From NCBI GenBank assembly GCA_900315455.1, contig OMZE01000035.1, positions 1-50,608 of the forward strand: DNA of 50,608 nucleotides. Reading direction: 5' to 3'. This document shows positions 43,146-50,608 of this stretch, piece by piece. The notes under the pieces are model-generated. The model saw only the letters and a program-made list of their open reading frames with translations. It was not told the origin of the DNA and ran no database searches. Made by a program: the position numbers and the translations under genes. The stretch is from an uncultured Prevotellaceae bacterium. Its GTDB lineage: Bacteria; Bacteroidota; Bacteroidia; Bacteroidales; Bacteroidaceae. Within the stretch, counting starts at the first letter, position 1. Every line of letters starts with the position of its first letter.

Positions 43146-44282
43146 ATGAAAAAACTTATATTGATATTAATGACTTTTGTTAGCCTTGGCATTTCCGCCC
43201 AACTCAAGGTCTACAGCGACGGGAGCATGACCCTGGACCGTGACACCTCATTCACGGGATGCAGGTTTACCGTGGGAAACATACCGACTATCGTCAGCAA
43301 CATTCCTGTGGCATCACCAGAAAACATAGGCATTTACGGCATCGCCACGCCACAGACCAGCACATTCAATACTGGCGTGGCAGGTGTGGCGGTGGCAAAC
43401 ACCGTTACCACCGGACGTTCTTTTGGTGTCTGCGGCATCGCCGGTAACTGCACCTCGGGATACAACTATGGCGTGTTCGGTACCCTGCTGGGAACGGCAA
43501 ACGGCGCGGCGGTGTATGGTTCGACACAGAAGCCCACGGGCAGCCTGGTGCCGGGAAAGTATGCCGCTTATTTCCATGGCGACATGGTGGTGACGGGGAC
43601 GGCAACCATTACCAGTCTCAACACCCCTTCGGACATACGGCTGAAGGAGAACGTGCAGTACGTGGGGAATGGCGAGGGGCGAGCCGACATCCACTCGCGG
43701 ATGATGGATGTGCACGTCATCTCATACAACCTGAAGAAGCCAGCCCCCGAGGTGGGCGACACCGTGACTGCCACTGCCATGGACGACACCCCGGCCAAGA
43801 CCTTCTTCGGCGTGTCGGCACAGGAACTGAGGGAACTGTTCCCCGACCTTGTGGAGGAAGGGCAGGACGGATACCTCTCAGTGAACTATATCGAACTCAT
43901 ACCCATGCTCATCTGCTCGGTGCAGGAACTCTCCACAGAGGTCGACAGGCTGCGCAGGGAACTGGACGCGAAAGAAGACGCAAGGCTTGACAACGGCGAT
44001 GGTGAAAACAGCGACATCCTACGCGAATGTGCGCTCTACCAGAACACGCCCAACCCATCCTCGTCACAGACGGTGATCAGGTACAAACTCCCGGCCGAGG
44101 CCACCGATGCCTCCATCTACATCCTCAACCTCCAGGGAACGCTCATCAAGCAGATACCCGTCAGTCCGTCACAAAACAGCGTCACGGTATCTTGCACCGA
44201 CCTCGACCCGGGAATGTACTTCTACTCTCTCATAGTGGCAGGGCAGGAAGTGGATTCCAAGAAGATGATTGTAAGCATGTGA
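43146..44282 (+). CDS. Secreted protein with S74 self-processing (tail-fibre chaperone) domain and T9SS sorting domain
   Basis: A 378-residue exported protein. After the signal peptide (ending GISAQ) comes a Gly/Thr/Ala-rich beta-repeat region, to about residue 155, like a trimeric fibre shaft. The peptidase S74 chaperone domain begins at NTPSDIRLKENV (S162, K167; the SD-x-R-x-K motif of self-cleaving tail-spike chaperones). It runs through FFGVSAQELRELFPDLV and the closing coiled coil (LSTEVDRLRRELDAKED). The C-terminal ~80 residues, from YQNTPNPSSSQTVIRYKLP to the end, are a type A T9SS sorting domain. It is thus sent through the outer membrane. Its last 36 codons recur as a remnant at 47629-47736. 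Confidence 0.87.
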   Translation: MKKLILILMTFVSLGISAQLKVYSDGSMTLDRDTSFTGCRFTVGNIPTIVSNIPVASPENIGIYGIATPQTSTFNTGVAGVAVANTVTTGRSFGVCGIAGNCTSGYNYGVFGTLLGTANGAAVYGSTQKPTGSLVPGKYAAYFHGDMVVTGTATITSLNTPSDIRLKENVQYVGNGEGRADIHSRMMDVHVISYNLKKPAPEVGDTVTATAMDDTPAKTFFGVSAQELRELFPDLVEEGQDGYLSVNYIELIPMLICSVQELSTEVDRLRRELDAKEDARLDNGDGENSDILRECALYQNTPNPSSSQTVIRYKLPAEATDASIYILNLQGTLIKQIPVSPSQNSVTVSCTDLDPGMYFYSLIVAGQEVDSKKMIVSM

Positions 44283-44417
44283 TCGATAGAAATAAACAGA
44301 AGTAAATGTTATATAATCTGTCTTACAGAAAGAAAGATTCTATCAAAGAATTACGTGGCTATTTGTTAAATGTGCTAACATTTGTTAACAAAAGCACATG
44401 TGTGCTTGGCTTATTTC

Positions 44418-44425
44418 TATTTTTG
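44418..44425 (+). promoter_or_regulatory. Candidate -7 box before the first C25 protease
   Basis: TATTTTTG matches TAnnTTTG, 18 bp before the ATG. The 160-bp gap also contains two ATTTGTTAA copies (about 44361 and 44380) and GTGCT/AGCAC arms, possible operator elements. No clear -33. Confidence 0.4.
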
Positions 44426-44442
44426 TAAATGATTAACAACGA

Positions 44443-46719
44443 ATGAGATACGACATGAAGAAGACCATATTTTTGTTGCCATTCTTAATGCTTGCCTCTT
44501 TGTCATCTATGGGACAGAACGTGAAGCATGTCTCATTGGATTTCAGCATGGATGATTTCAGGATAGAGCAAGACAATGCTGGAAATGCTTTCGTGTTGTC
44601 AGACGCTCACAATTGTTTCCTAAAGTCAGACACCTTGTTGCCTGCTCTCCCATACATAGGATACAATGTACTTATTGGCAGCACCGATAAATACGACAAT
44701 CATGTTTGTTCAGACTCAAAGTCTTTATTCCGCAGCAATGTCACCATGGCCAATAACCCAGAAGCCATACCAACTAACATACTGCCTTCTGCAAATGGGA
44801 CAAAACATGCTGCATCTTATTCCCAAAGGACTTATCCCTCCGAATTTGTAGAATTTGCCGGTATGAATGAATGTGACGGCTACAGGATCCTGACTTTCCA
44901 TGTTTGTCCTTTTGAATATGACGCAACTTCCAAAAGACTGTCTCTCAGGACACACATTGACTTAGACATTCAATTAAGGCCATCCCCTTCCACCTCGTCG
45001 TCAAGGACTGGCAACAGGGAAGACGTGAGAAATATCATAAGACGAATTGTCGTCAACCCGGAAGACCTTAGTGAGCAGAATGTGCCGGCAGGCGACAGGT
45101 CATGTAACGTTTTAACAAAACAACAAGGTTTCGAGTATGTCATAGTGACCAGCAACCAATTCAAGAGCACTTTCCAAGAACTGGCCAATTGGAAAAGCCG
45201 CAAGGGGATACGTTCGAAAGTCATCACTGTGGATGATGTATTGACATACGAAGGTGCCACGACAAAAGAGAAAATCAAACGTGCTCTCGCGGATATCAGC
45301 GGCCTGTCTTACGTACTGCTTGGAGGAGACACGCTTAATGTACCCACTTGTATGTGCTATATTGGCTATCGTGAAAATACAGACAGCATCACACCCGCAG
45401 ATGTCTACTATTCATGCCTGGAAACCAAGAACTGGGACAATAATGGAAATGGTTTTTATGGTGAACTGAATGACTCTGTTTGCTTGCTCCCTGTTCTTCA
45501 TGTCTCAAGGGCTCCGGTATCAACCGTTGAGGACGCCCAAGTTTTTGTCGATAGGATCATCAATTACGAGAGCGCGCCAGATACCACCAACTGGAAAGAC
45601 AACATATTGATGTGTGGGACATCATTAGGTTGCTATGATAATTCAGGGCAAAGTGACGCGAGTATCTGGGGCCAAATGATTTATGGTCAAAATATAGACC
45701 CATTTTGGGTTGATGAACAGTGTATATATTTTTACGATACATTTACGAGTTTTGACGGAAATGCAGACCATAATTTCACCGCAGATAATCTCCAAATCGA
45801 ACTTGCCAAAGGATATACATTTGTCGATGTGTTGACTCATGGTGAAAAATTATATTGGCAAATGGAACAGGGTAATAGTTATCATTGCGACAAAGCTAAA
45901 ATTTTGATAAATTGTGGCTATTCCATAATCACTACAACTGCTTGTCTTACGAATGCCTTTGATTATTACACAGCTTTCGGCAGATGTCTCAGCCAACGTT
46001 TTATTAATAACCCAAATAGTGGTATTTTGGCATATTTGGGTACTTCCCGTGAGAATTGGGGTTCAGGGGGAGAACCATTCATTATGTTGTCTGGTGGTGA
46101 AGCATTTGAAGGAAGGGTTTATAAAAATATATTTGAAAATAAATATCATCGATTGGGAAAGGCTTTGACTGCCGTAAAAGAAGTGTATAGGGAATCTGCT
46201 ATGGCTCGTTATAATACAGCAAGAAAGCTTTTTATGGGGTATAACTTAATGGGGGATCCTGAAATGCCAATATACCTGTATAAACCAAAATCATTCCAGA
46301 ATGTCAGCATTCAAGTTGTCAATGACAGCATATATGTTGATGCGGGTACAGGTGGCTTTGATATTTGTTTCATCAACACAAGTGATTCGACAGACTATTA
46401 CATTGCAAGAGACATTGTCGATTCCTTGGCTGTATTCGGTCGCCTAGACGGAGTTTTTGATGTCTGCATTACCAAACCGGGTTATGTTCCATACATTACG
46501 ACATGTGGCGATACCTATCTCCAGAACATCACTTTGACGGGAATGAAAACATACGAGACTGGCAATGCCATGATTGGTTCTAACGTAACAAATAAAGTAG
46601 TTCAGGGACCAGTTATCACCAACAGTGGGAACACTACGCTTAAAGCAAGTCAAAGTGCCACTATCACCAAAGACTTCGAAGTAAAATTAGGAGCAAAATT
46701 CACAATAACTAATGAATAA
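44443..46719 (+). CDS. Gingipain-like C25 cysteine protease (first copy)
   Basis: A 758-residue exported protease. The signal peptide (FLLPFLMLASLSSMGQ) is followed by a prodomain to about residue 225, then the C25 catalytic domain beginning FEYVIVTSNQFKSTFQELA. The catalytic pair is in VLTHGEKLYW (H466) and TTTACLTNAFDYY (C501), 35 apart, close to the gingipain spacing. MGYNLMGDPEMPIY ends the domain. Then comes an Ig-like segment and a C-terminus with GNTTLKASQSATITKDF and LGAKFTITNE. This is not a type A T9SS tail but resembles the tail of the second C25 copy. The start may be the second Met (44455). The companion gene follows by 14 bp. Confidence 0.9.
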   Translation: MRYDMKKTIFLLPFLMLASLSSMGQNVKHVSLDFSMDDFRIEQDNAGNAFVLSDAHNCFLKSDTLLPALPYIGYNVLIGSTDKYDNHVCSDSKSLFRSNVTMANNPEAIPTNILPSANGTKHAASYSQRTYPSEFVEFAGMNECDGYRILTFHVCPFEYDATSKRLSLRTHIDLDIQLRPSPSTSSSRTGNREDVRNIIRRIVVNPEDLSEQNVPAGDRSCNVLTKQQGFEYVIVTSNQFKSTFQELANWKSRKGIRSKVITVDDVLTYEGATTKEKIKRALADISGLSYVLLGGDTLNVPTCMCYIGYRENTDSITPADVYYSCLETKNWDNNGNGFYGELNDSVCLLPVLHVSRAPVSTVEDAQVFVDRIINYESAPDTTNWKDNILMCGTSLGCYDNSGQSDASIWGQMIYGQNIDPFWVDEQCIYFYDTFTSFDGNADHNFTADNLQIELAKGYTFVDVLTHGEKLYWQMEQGNSYHCDKAKILINCGYSIITTTACLTNAFDYYTAFGRCLSQRFINNPNSGILAYLGTSRENWGSGGEPFIMLSGGEAFEGRVYKNIFENKYHRLGKALTAVKEVYRESAMARYNTARKLFMGYNLMGDPEMPIYLYKPKSFQNVSIQVVNDSIYVDAGTGGFDICFINTSDSTDYYIARDIVDSLAVFGRLDGVFDVCITKPGYVPYITTCGDTYLQNITLTGMKTYETGNAMIGSNVTNKVVQGPVITNSGNTTLKASQSATITKDFEVKLGAKFTITNE

Positions 46720-46733
46720 AACCAAATAGACAT

Positions 46734-47588
46734 ATGAGAAACCATTTTGAATTATATGGATGTGGAACACGTATCATGATGGTGTTTGTGTTTTGCAGCC
46801 TTGGTATATCGAACGCCATGGCCCAAGAGGAACGTGAATATGTGCCGTTTGTGGAAGAAGGAAAGGTTTGGTATTGTGGATATTACCATCCATGGCCCGA
46901 TTATCCGATACGACCTTTTGAGGATCCCAATGGAGAAGGTATAGACTGTACTTTTACCATGTGTGGCGACACACTTGTAAATGACATGGATTATAAAAAG
47001 GTAATCTGCCAGTTTGAGGAATACTATGGTGACGAGGAACAACACTACTACTGTGCTGTCAGAGAAGAAGACTATCAGGTGTTCATCATTGAGGAAGAGG
47101 AAACAGAGGAAAAACTTATCTATGACTTCAGCAGCCCCGGGGAACTATTTACACTAACCTATAATGGTAATCAGTTAGTTCGATCAGACGGCAAACATCG
47201 TTGGCAGTTCCTGCCTGGACAGTTGGAATATTGGCTTATCCTTCCTAGTTATGAATTAGATTGGAGATACCGCATAGGCCGTTGGGTTGAAGGCGTGGGT
47301 GCTCCTTTTGTCAATCCATTTGCTTTTGAACTCAACCCTATTTTTTACGACGAGCCGATATTTGGGAAACATATCGCTGTGCGTTCATGTATAAAAGACG
47401 GGCAGTATATTTTTAATTCTGATTGGATGGCTGTGCCGATTGATGATCCGGAAGCAATTGACAAAAGCATTTATACCAATAACTCCCCCAAAGACCCTCG
47501 ACTCTACGACCTCCAAGGCCGCCAGTTGCGCCACGCACATGCCAAGGGAGTGTACATACAGGATGGGAAGAAACGGGTGGTGAAATAA
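46734..47588 (+). CDS. Secreted companion protein with short sorting-like tail (first copy)
   Basis: A 284-residue exported protein of unknown function. The signal peptide region ends near SNAMAQE. The body begins VEEGKVWYCGYY, has CGDTLVNDMDYKKVI, AVREEDYQVFII and EKLIYDF, a pattern of a Prevotella/Bacteroides-type expanded secreted family. The end, PRLYDLQGRQLRHAHAKGVY followed by QDGKKRVVK, resembles a short T9SS-type C-terminal tail. It follows the first C25 protease by 14 bp and is probably cotranscribed. The partial gene at the window end is its paralogue. An accessory or inhibitor role for the protease is possible but not shown. Confidence 0.78.
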   Translation: MRNHFELYGCGTRIMMVFVFCSLGISNAMAQEEREYVPFVEEGKVWYCGYYHPWPDYPIRPFEDPNGEGIDCTFTMCGDTLVNDMDYKKVICQFEEYYGDEEQHYYCAVREEDYQVFIIEEEETEEKLIYDFSSPGELFTLTYNGNQLVRSDGKHRWQFLPGQLEYWLILPSYELDWRYRIGRWVEGVGAPFVNPFAFELNPIFYDEPIFGKHIAVRSCIKDGQYIFNSDWMAVPIDDPEAIDKSIYTNNSPKDPRLYDLQGRQLRHAHAKGVYIQDGKKRVVK

Positions 47589-47610
47589 CGGGGCTGAGAC
47601 GCAGCGATTC

Positions 47611-47736
47611 AGTCGTCAACCCGTTAGAAACAGCGGCACCGTATCGTGTGCCGACCTCGACTCGGGAATGTACTTCTACTCTCTCGTAGTGGCAGGACAG
47701 GAAGTGGATTCCAAGAAGATGATTATAAGCATGTAA
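47611..47736 (+). pseudogene. Remnant of a second S74/T9SS-tail gene
   Basis: From 47629 the frame reads NSGTVSCADLDSGMYFYSLV and continues through AGQEVDSKKMIISM to a stop at 47736. It aligns without gaps to the last 36 codons of the S74 gene (44175-44282), with only about 10 differences in 108 bases by eye. Weaker similarity extends to about 47611. No start codon or upstream domains remain and it lies after the stop of the companion gene, so it is a 3' gene fragment. It sits directly before the second C25 gene, the same place the intact S74 gene has before the first. Confidence 0.85.
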
Positions 47737-47754
47737 CAATATAAAAAACGAGTA

Positions 47755-50082
47755 ATGTTCAGAACAATTATAATTCTATTCATATTATTTGCTTTCTCCA
47801 TTCTAGGTGTCTTTTCACAATCAACACTAAAATTACCATCTATGCAATTAGTGAATGGAGAAGAATCCACAATTCCACAAAGAACAGTGCATTTTTTGGA
47901 TGATGGGGTATTGGTTTCATATTCCTTTAATGGAATAAATATATCTAATGACCCTATGTTTATCACTGCAAAAAGAATGCATATTATGGGCTTGGGGAAT
48001 AATTGTGAGCAAGCAGAGCCAGATTATCCTATGAGATGGGATTCTTTTGTTATCCCAAACGGAAAAACAGCAGTTGTTGAATTGTTGGATAGTAATTTTG
48101 TAATAGCCCCTATAGAAATGTCTCCTGCACAGCCTCTTTTAATGCAAAATAGCAATAATTTAGATTCTATAAATATTGTTTTACCAATTTCTCCATTTTC
48201 TGGTTATTTTCCGAATTCAGTTTGTAACAATGTATCCTGGAATTCCTATCGCGGAATAAATATCCTTTCTGTTTGTATATGTCCTATTAAATATAATTAC
48301 CAGAGCCAAGATGTCCAAATATTTAACTCTTTTACCTATAAAGTTCACTTTTCCGATATCCCCAACTATACCAATGAGCAATCTATTTCTTTCAGTCCAG
48401 AAGACAACTTTATATTTAATACTACAATAAACGGAAGTAGTGAATTGGTTAAAAGTGAAATTGCTGAGAGAACAGATTCTGTAGAAGACTTCTTTATCAT
48501 TGCTAAGGTAGGTTACGAAAATCCTGTGGAGAAACTAGCTGAATGGAAACGCAAATTAGGATTTCGTGTTCATGTTATATACAGCAATTGTTGGACACCA
48601 AATTTAATTAGAGATACTTTAAACTATAAATTACAAACTTGTGAAAATCCATACTATTTACTATTTATTGGTAACAATAATATCGTGCCGACTGAACAAC
48701 ATAGGATGAATACAACCCATTCTTCTTCATTCAATTATTATACAGATGGATTTTATACTCCTGACTCTATTTCCATAATGTCAGGCAGATTACCAGTTGG
48801 AAATGTTCAAGAAGCAGAAATAATCATAGACAAACTCATATATTATGAGCGTTATCCGATATCAGATAATCTTTTTTATGACAAAGGCCTTCATTTAGCT
48901 GTATTTCAAGACAACAAAAATCAACAAAATCAAAATATTCCTGATGGATATGAAGATTTTTGGTCTACTCGTGCATCAGAAATGATTAGAAAAGTGTTAG
49001 TACAAAAAAATAAGATTATTAACCGTTATTATGTAAATACAAATACAACCGTTACCCCAACCCATTATAATTCAAGATATGGAAATTATGCTGAAATACC
49101 ACAAGATGTTGTAACTTTAATTAATAATGGAAGTACTACACAAGATGTAATTAACAATATTAACAATGGGTGTTATTATATTCTGAGCATTCTTCATGGC
49201 GGCCCAGATGGATGGTGGACTATACCTTTTTATGAAGGCGACATTCCATATCTCAACAATCACAACAAACCACCAATTATTTTCAGCATGAGTTGCCAAA
49301 CAGGTACTTTCCTTGATGACAATAATATAGCACAACGATTTCTTTCATACCCTAATGGTGGGTGCATTGCTTTTATTTCACCCTCCGCTGATACTCATGC
49401 GGCATATACAGAAGCGTTGGCATTAGGAATGTTTGATGCAATTTGGCCCGATTCTTCTTTAGTTTTAAAATTAAAAAGAAGTAGTATCGGGGAGTTGACG
49501 ACTCCTATTCCAACATATAGGTTGGGACAAATATTAAATCAAGGGCTGGCACGAATGGAGGAGATTTGTGAACATACTTGGCTGAGTTATCAAAAAAGGA
49601 TTTTCCATTGTTTAGGAGATCCTAGCATGTTTTTTCCAACATGTCAACCAACCCCATTCGAAAACATTTCTATTACACGTACATTATCGAATGTTCACGT
49701 AGATACAGGAACAAATTATCCTACAAAGATTTCTTTCTATAACAAATCAACTGGAGATATTAAAGTAAAATATGGAACTCAAGCCGACTATACTACTTCT
49801 GAAAACAATATTCACAATATAAGTGTAAGTGTTTCTTACCATAATAAGATACCATTTGTAGAGGATCCTTCTGAACTCATTTGCCTGCAAAATACAACAA
49901 TTCATAGTAATCAAACGATTGCTGGTGCTTACGTGATTTCAGGTAGTCAAGTAACAACTAACAGACCTTTTGGACCTGTTGTTTTTGAGGGAAATAACAT
50001 TGAAATTAAGGCGGAATCGGTTGAATTTCAAGGCGAGACAACCATTTCCTTTGGTTCAACATTTGAAATAACCAATCCATAA
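47755..50082 (+). CDS. Gingipain-like C25 cysteine protease (second copy)
   Basis: A 775-residue exported protease, much more AT-rich than the genes to its left (about 35% GC by eye). Signal peptide to about residue 22, prodomain to about 245, then the catalytic domain from DFFIIAKVGYENPVEKLAEW. Catalytic residues are H481 in ILHGGPDGWW and C514 in FSMSCQTGTF, 33 apart, the same spacing as the gingipain His/Cys pair. HCLGDPSMFFPT closes the domain. The tail ends VEFQGETTISFGSTFEITNP, matching the first copy's ending style. Overall identity to the first copy is low, so the copies are old or separately acquired. A companion paralogue starts 5 bp after it. Confidence 0.9.
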   Translation: MFRTIIILFILFAFSILGVFSQSTLKLPSMQLVNGEESTIPQRTVHFLDDGVLVSYSFNGINISNDPMFITAKRMHIMGLGNNCEQAEPDYPMRWDSFVIPNGKTAVVELLDSNFVIAPIEMSPAQPLLMQNSNNLDSINIVLPISPFSGYFPNSVCNNVSWNSYRGINILSVCICPIKYNYQSQDVQIFNSFTYKVHFSDIPNYTNEQSISFSPEDNFIFNTTINGSSELVKSEIAERTDSVEDFFIIAKVGYENPVEKLAEWKRKLGFRVHVIYSNCWTPNLIRDTLNYKLQTCENPYYLLFIGNNNIVPTEQHRMNTTHSSSFNYYTDGFYTPDSISIMSGRLPVGNVQEAEIIIDKLIYYERYPISDNLFYDKGLHLAVFQDNKNQQNQNIPDGYEDFWSTRASEMIRKVLVQKNKIINRYYVNTNTTVTPTHYNSRYGNYAEIPQDVVTLINNGSTTQDVINNINNGCYYILSILHGGPDGWWTIPFYEGDIPYLNNHNKPPIIFSMSCQTGTFLDDNNIAQRFLSYPNGGCIAFISPSADTHAAYTEALALGMFDAIWPDSSLVLKLKRSSIGELTTPIPTYRLGQILNQGLARMEEICEHTWLSYQKRIFHCLGDPSMFFPTCQPTPFENISITRTLSNVHVDTGTNYPTKISFYNKSTGDIKVKYGTQADYTTSENNIHNISVSVSYHNKIPFVEDPSELICLQNTTIHSNQTIAGAYVISGSQVTTNRPFGPVVFEGNNIEIKAESVEFQGETTISFGSTFEITNP

Positions 50083-50087
50083 ACGGC

Positions 50088-50608
50088 ATGAGGACAAGAC
50101 AAATACTGCTAACCGTCATCACGTTGTTGCTCAACTATCAAGTCTTGCATGGTGAAATATACAACCTATTTCTTGAGGAAGGAAAAGAGTGGCTATGCCA
50201 TACAATAGAAAACGACGACGAGGAATACGACACTCGGTATTATCTTAGGGGAGACACCATGCTATTAGGTAAAACATACGCCTGTATGTATGCTTACAAT
50301 TACAAGAACAAGGGCAAGACTGAATTTCTGGCAGCCCTAAGGGAACAAGGTGACTCAGTGATGTGTATAAACCGAAACACCTCAAAAGAGTACTTGCTCT
50401 ATGATTTCGGGCTTAACCACGTGTCAGGCGTGCGAGACGGCGTGAATGTGGGCTATTCCCGGCAGGATTACTGTGAGATGTCATTATGCGACACCATTAC
50501 CGTGGGTGGAAAGGATTTCAGAAGAATCTACCTAAACTTGTATTTCTATGGTGGGGAGAACTCGACGTTTTGGGTAAGCGGTGTAGGGTCAAACACATCA
50601 CCTCTTGA
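50088..50608 (+). CDS. Secreted companion protein (second copy), cut by window end
   Basis: The open frame from ATG 50088 runs to the window edge (173 codons, no stop). Signal peptide MRTRQILLTVITLLLNYQVL, then FLEEGKEWLCHTIEN, LRGDTMLLGKTYACM, AALREQGDSVMCI and EYLLYDFGLN. These line up with EEGKVWYC, CGDTLVNDMDYKKV, AVREEDYQVFI and KLIYDF of the companion at 46734-47588, so the two are paralogues. It follows the second C25 gene by 5 bp, as the first companion follows the first protease. Base composition returns towards the window average here. The C-terminal tail is not visible. Confidence 0.8.
   Translation, partial: MRTRQILLTVITLLLNYQVLHGEIYNLFLEEGKEWLCHTIENDDEEYDTRYYLRGDTMLLGKTYACMYAYNYKNKGKTEFLAALREQGDSVMCINRNTSKEYLLYDFGLNHVSGVRDGVNVGYSRQDYCEMSLCDTITVGGKDFRRIYLNLYFYGGENSTFWVSGVGSNTSPL

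Overview
The window looks like chromosomal DNA from a Bacteroidales member, most likely Prevotellaceae. Three things point there. It has a SusC/SusD pair with a hybrid two-component sensor. It has type IX secretion (T9SS)-style C-terminal tails and gingipain-type (C25) proteases. Almost every gene start is preceded by the Bacteroidetes -7 element TAnnTTTG, often with a TTG/TTTG about 20 bp upstream. Most of the window is GC-rich by eye (about 55-60%); the right end turns markedly AT-rich. No transposase, integrase, rRNA or CRISPR array is visible.

Layout. 1-10.5 kb: tRNA-Leu(CAA), mannose-1-phosphate guanylyltransferase, a HIT protein and GreA on the minus strand, a cysteine desulfidase-like enzyme, DsbD, the uronate genes kduI-kduD, an HU protein, a rhomboid protease and an EEP-fold enzyme. 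10.5-17 kb: fused SecDF, an ADP-ribosylglycohydrolase, tRNA-Arg(CCT) and MetRS. 17-30 kb: a polysaccharide utilization locus. It holds a CE12-type esterase and rhamnose mutarotase (minus), divergent SusC-SusD, a convergent hybrid two-component regulator and a GH105 unsaturated uronyl hydrolase. 30-39 kb: an SH3 protein, then a minus-strand run of a double CE12-like esterase, an SGNH hydrolase, an LtaS-like membrane enzyme, a zinc-ribbon membrane protein, CysRS and KDG kinase. 39-42.9 kb: a CoA-transferase, a TPR membrane regulator and a small secreted protein. 43-50.6 kb: a secreted-protein island.

How the genes fit together. GH105, KduI, KduD and KdgK form a nearly continuous route from unsaturated galacturonic acid to KDPG. 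Rhamnose mutarotase and up to four SGNH/acetylesterase domains fit removal of acetyl groups and use of rhamnose. Together they indicate breakdown of rhamnogalacturonan I or its lyase products. No polysaccharide lyase is in the window, so the first cut must be made elsewhere or by other cells.

The most unusual region is 42.9-50.6 kb. A TPR/HTH membrane regulator and a small secreted protein diverge, across a repeat-rich control region, from a block with the order [S74 self-processing protein with a T9SS tail]-[C25 protease]-[small secreted companion]. The block then repeats as [decayed S74 tail]-[second, AT-rich C25 protease]-[second companion, cut by the window end]. This reads as a duplicated and partly decayed three-gene secreted protease cassette.
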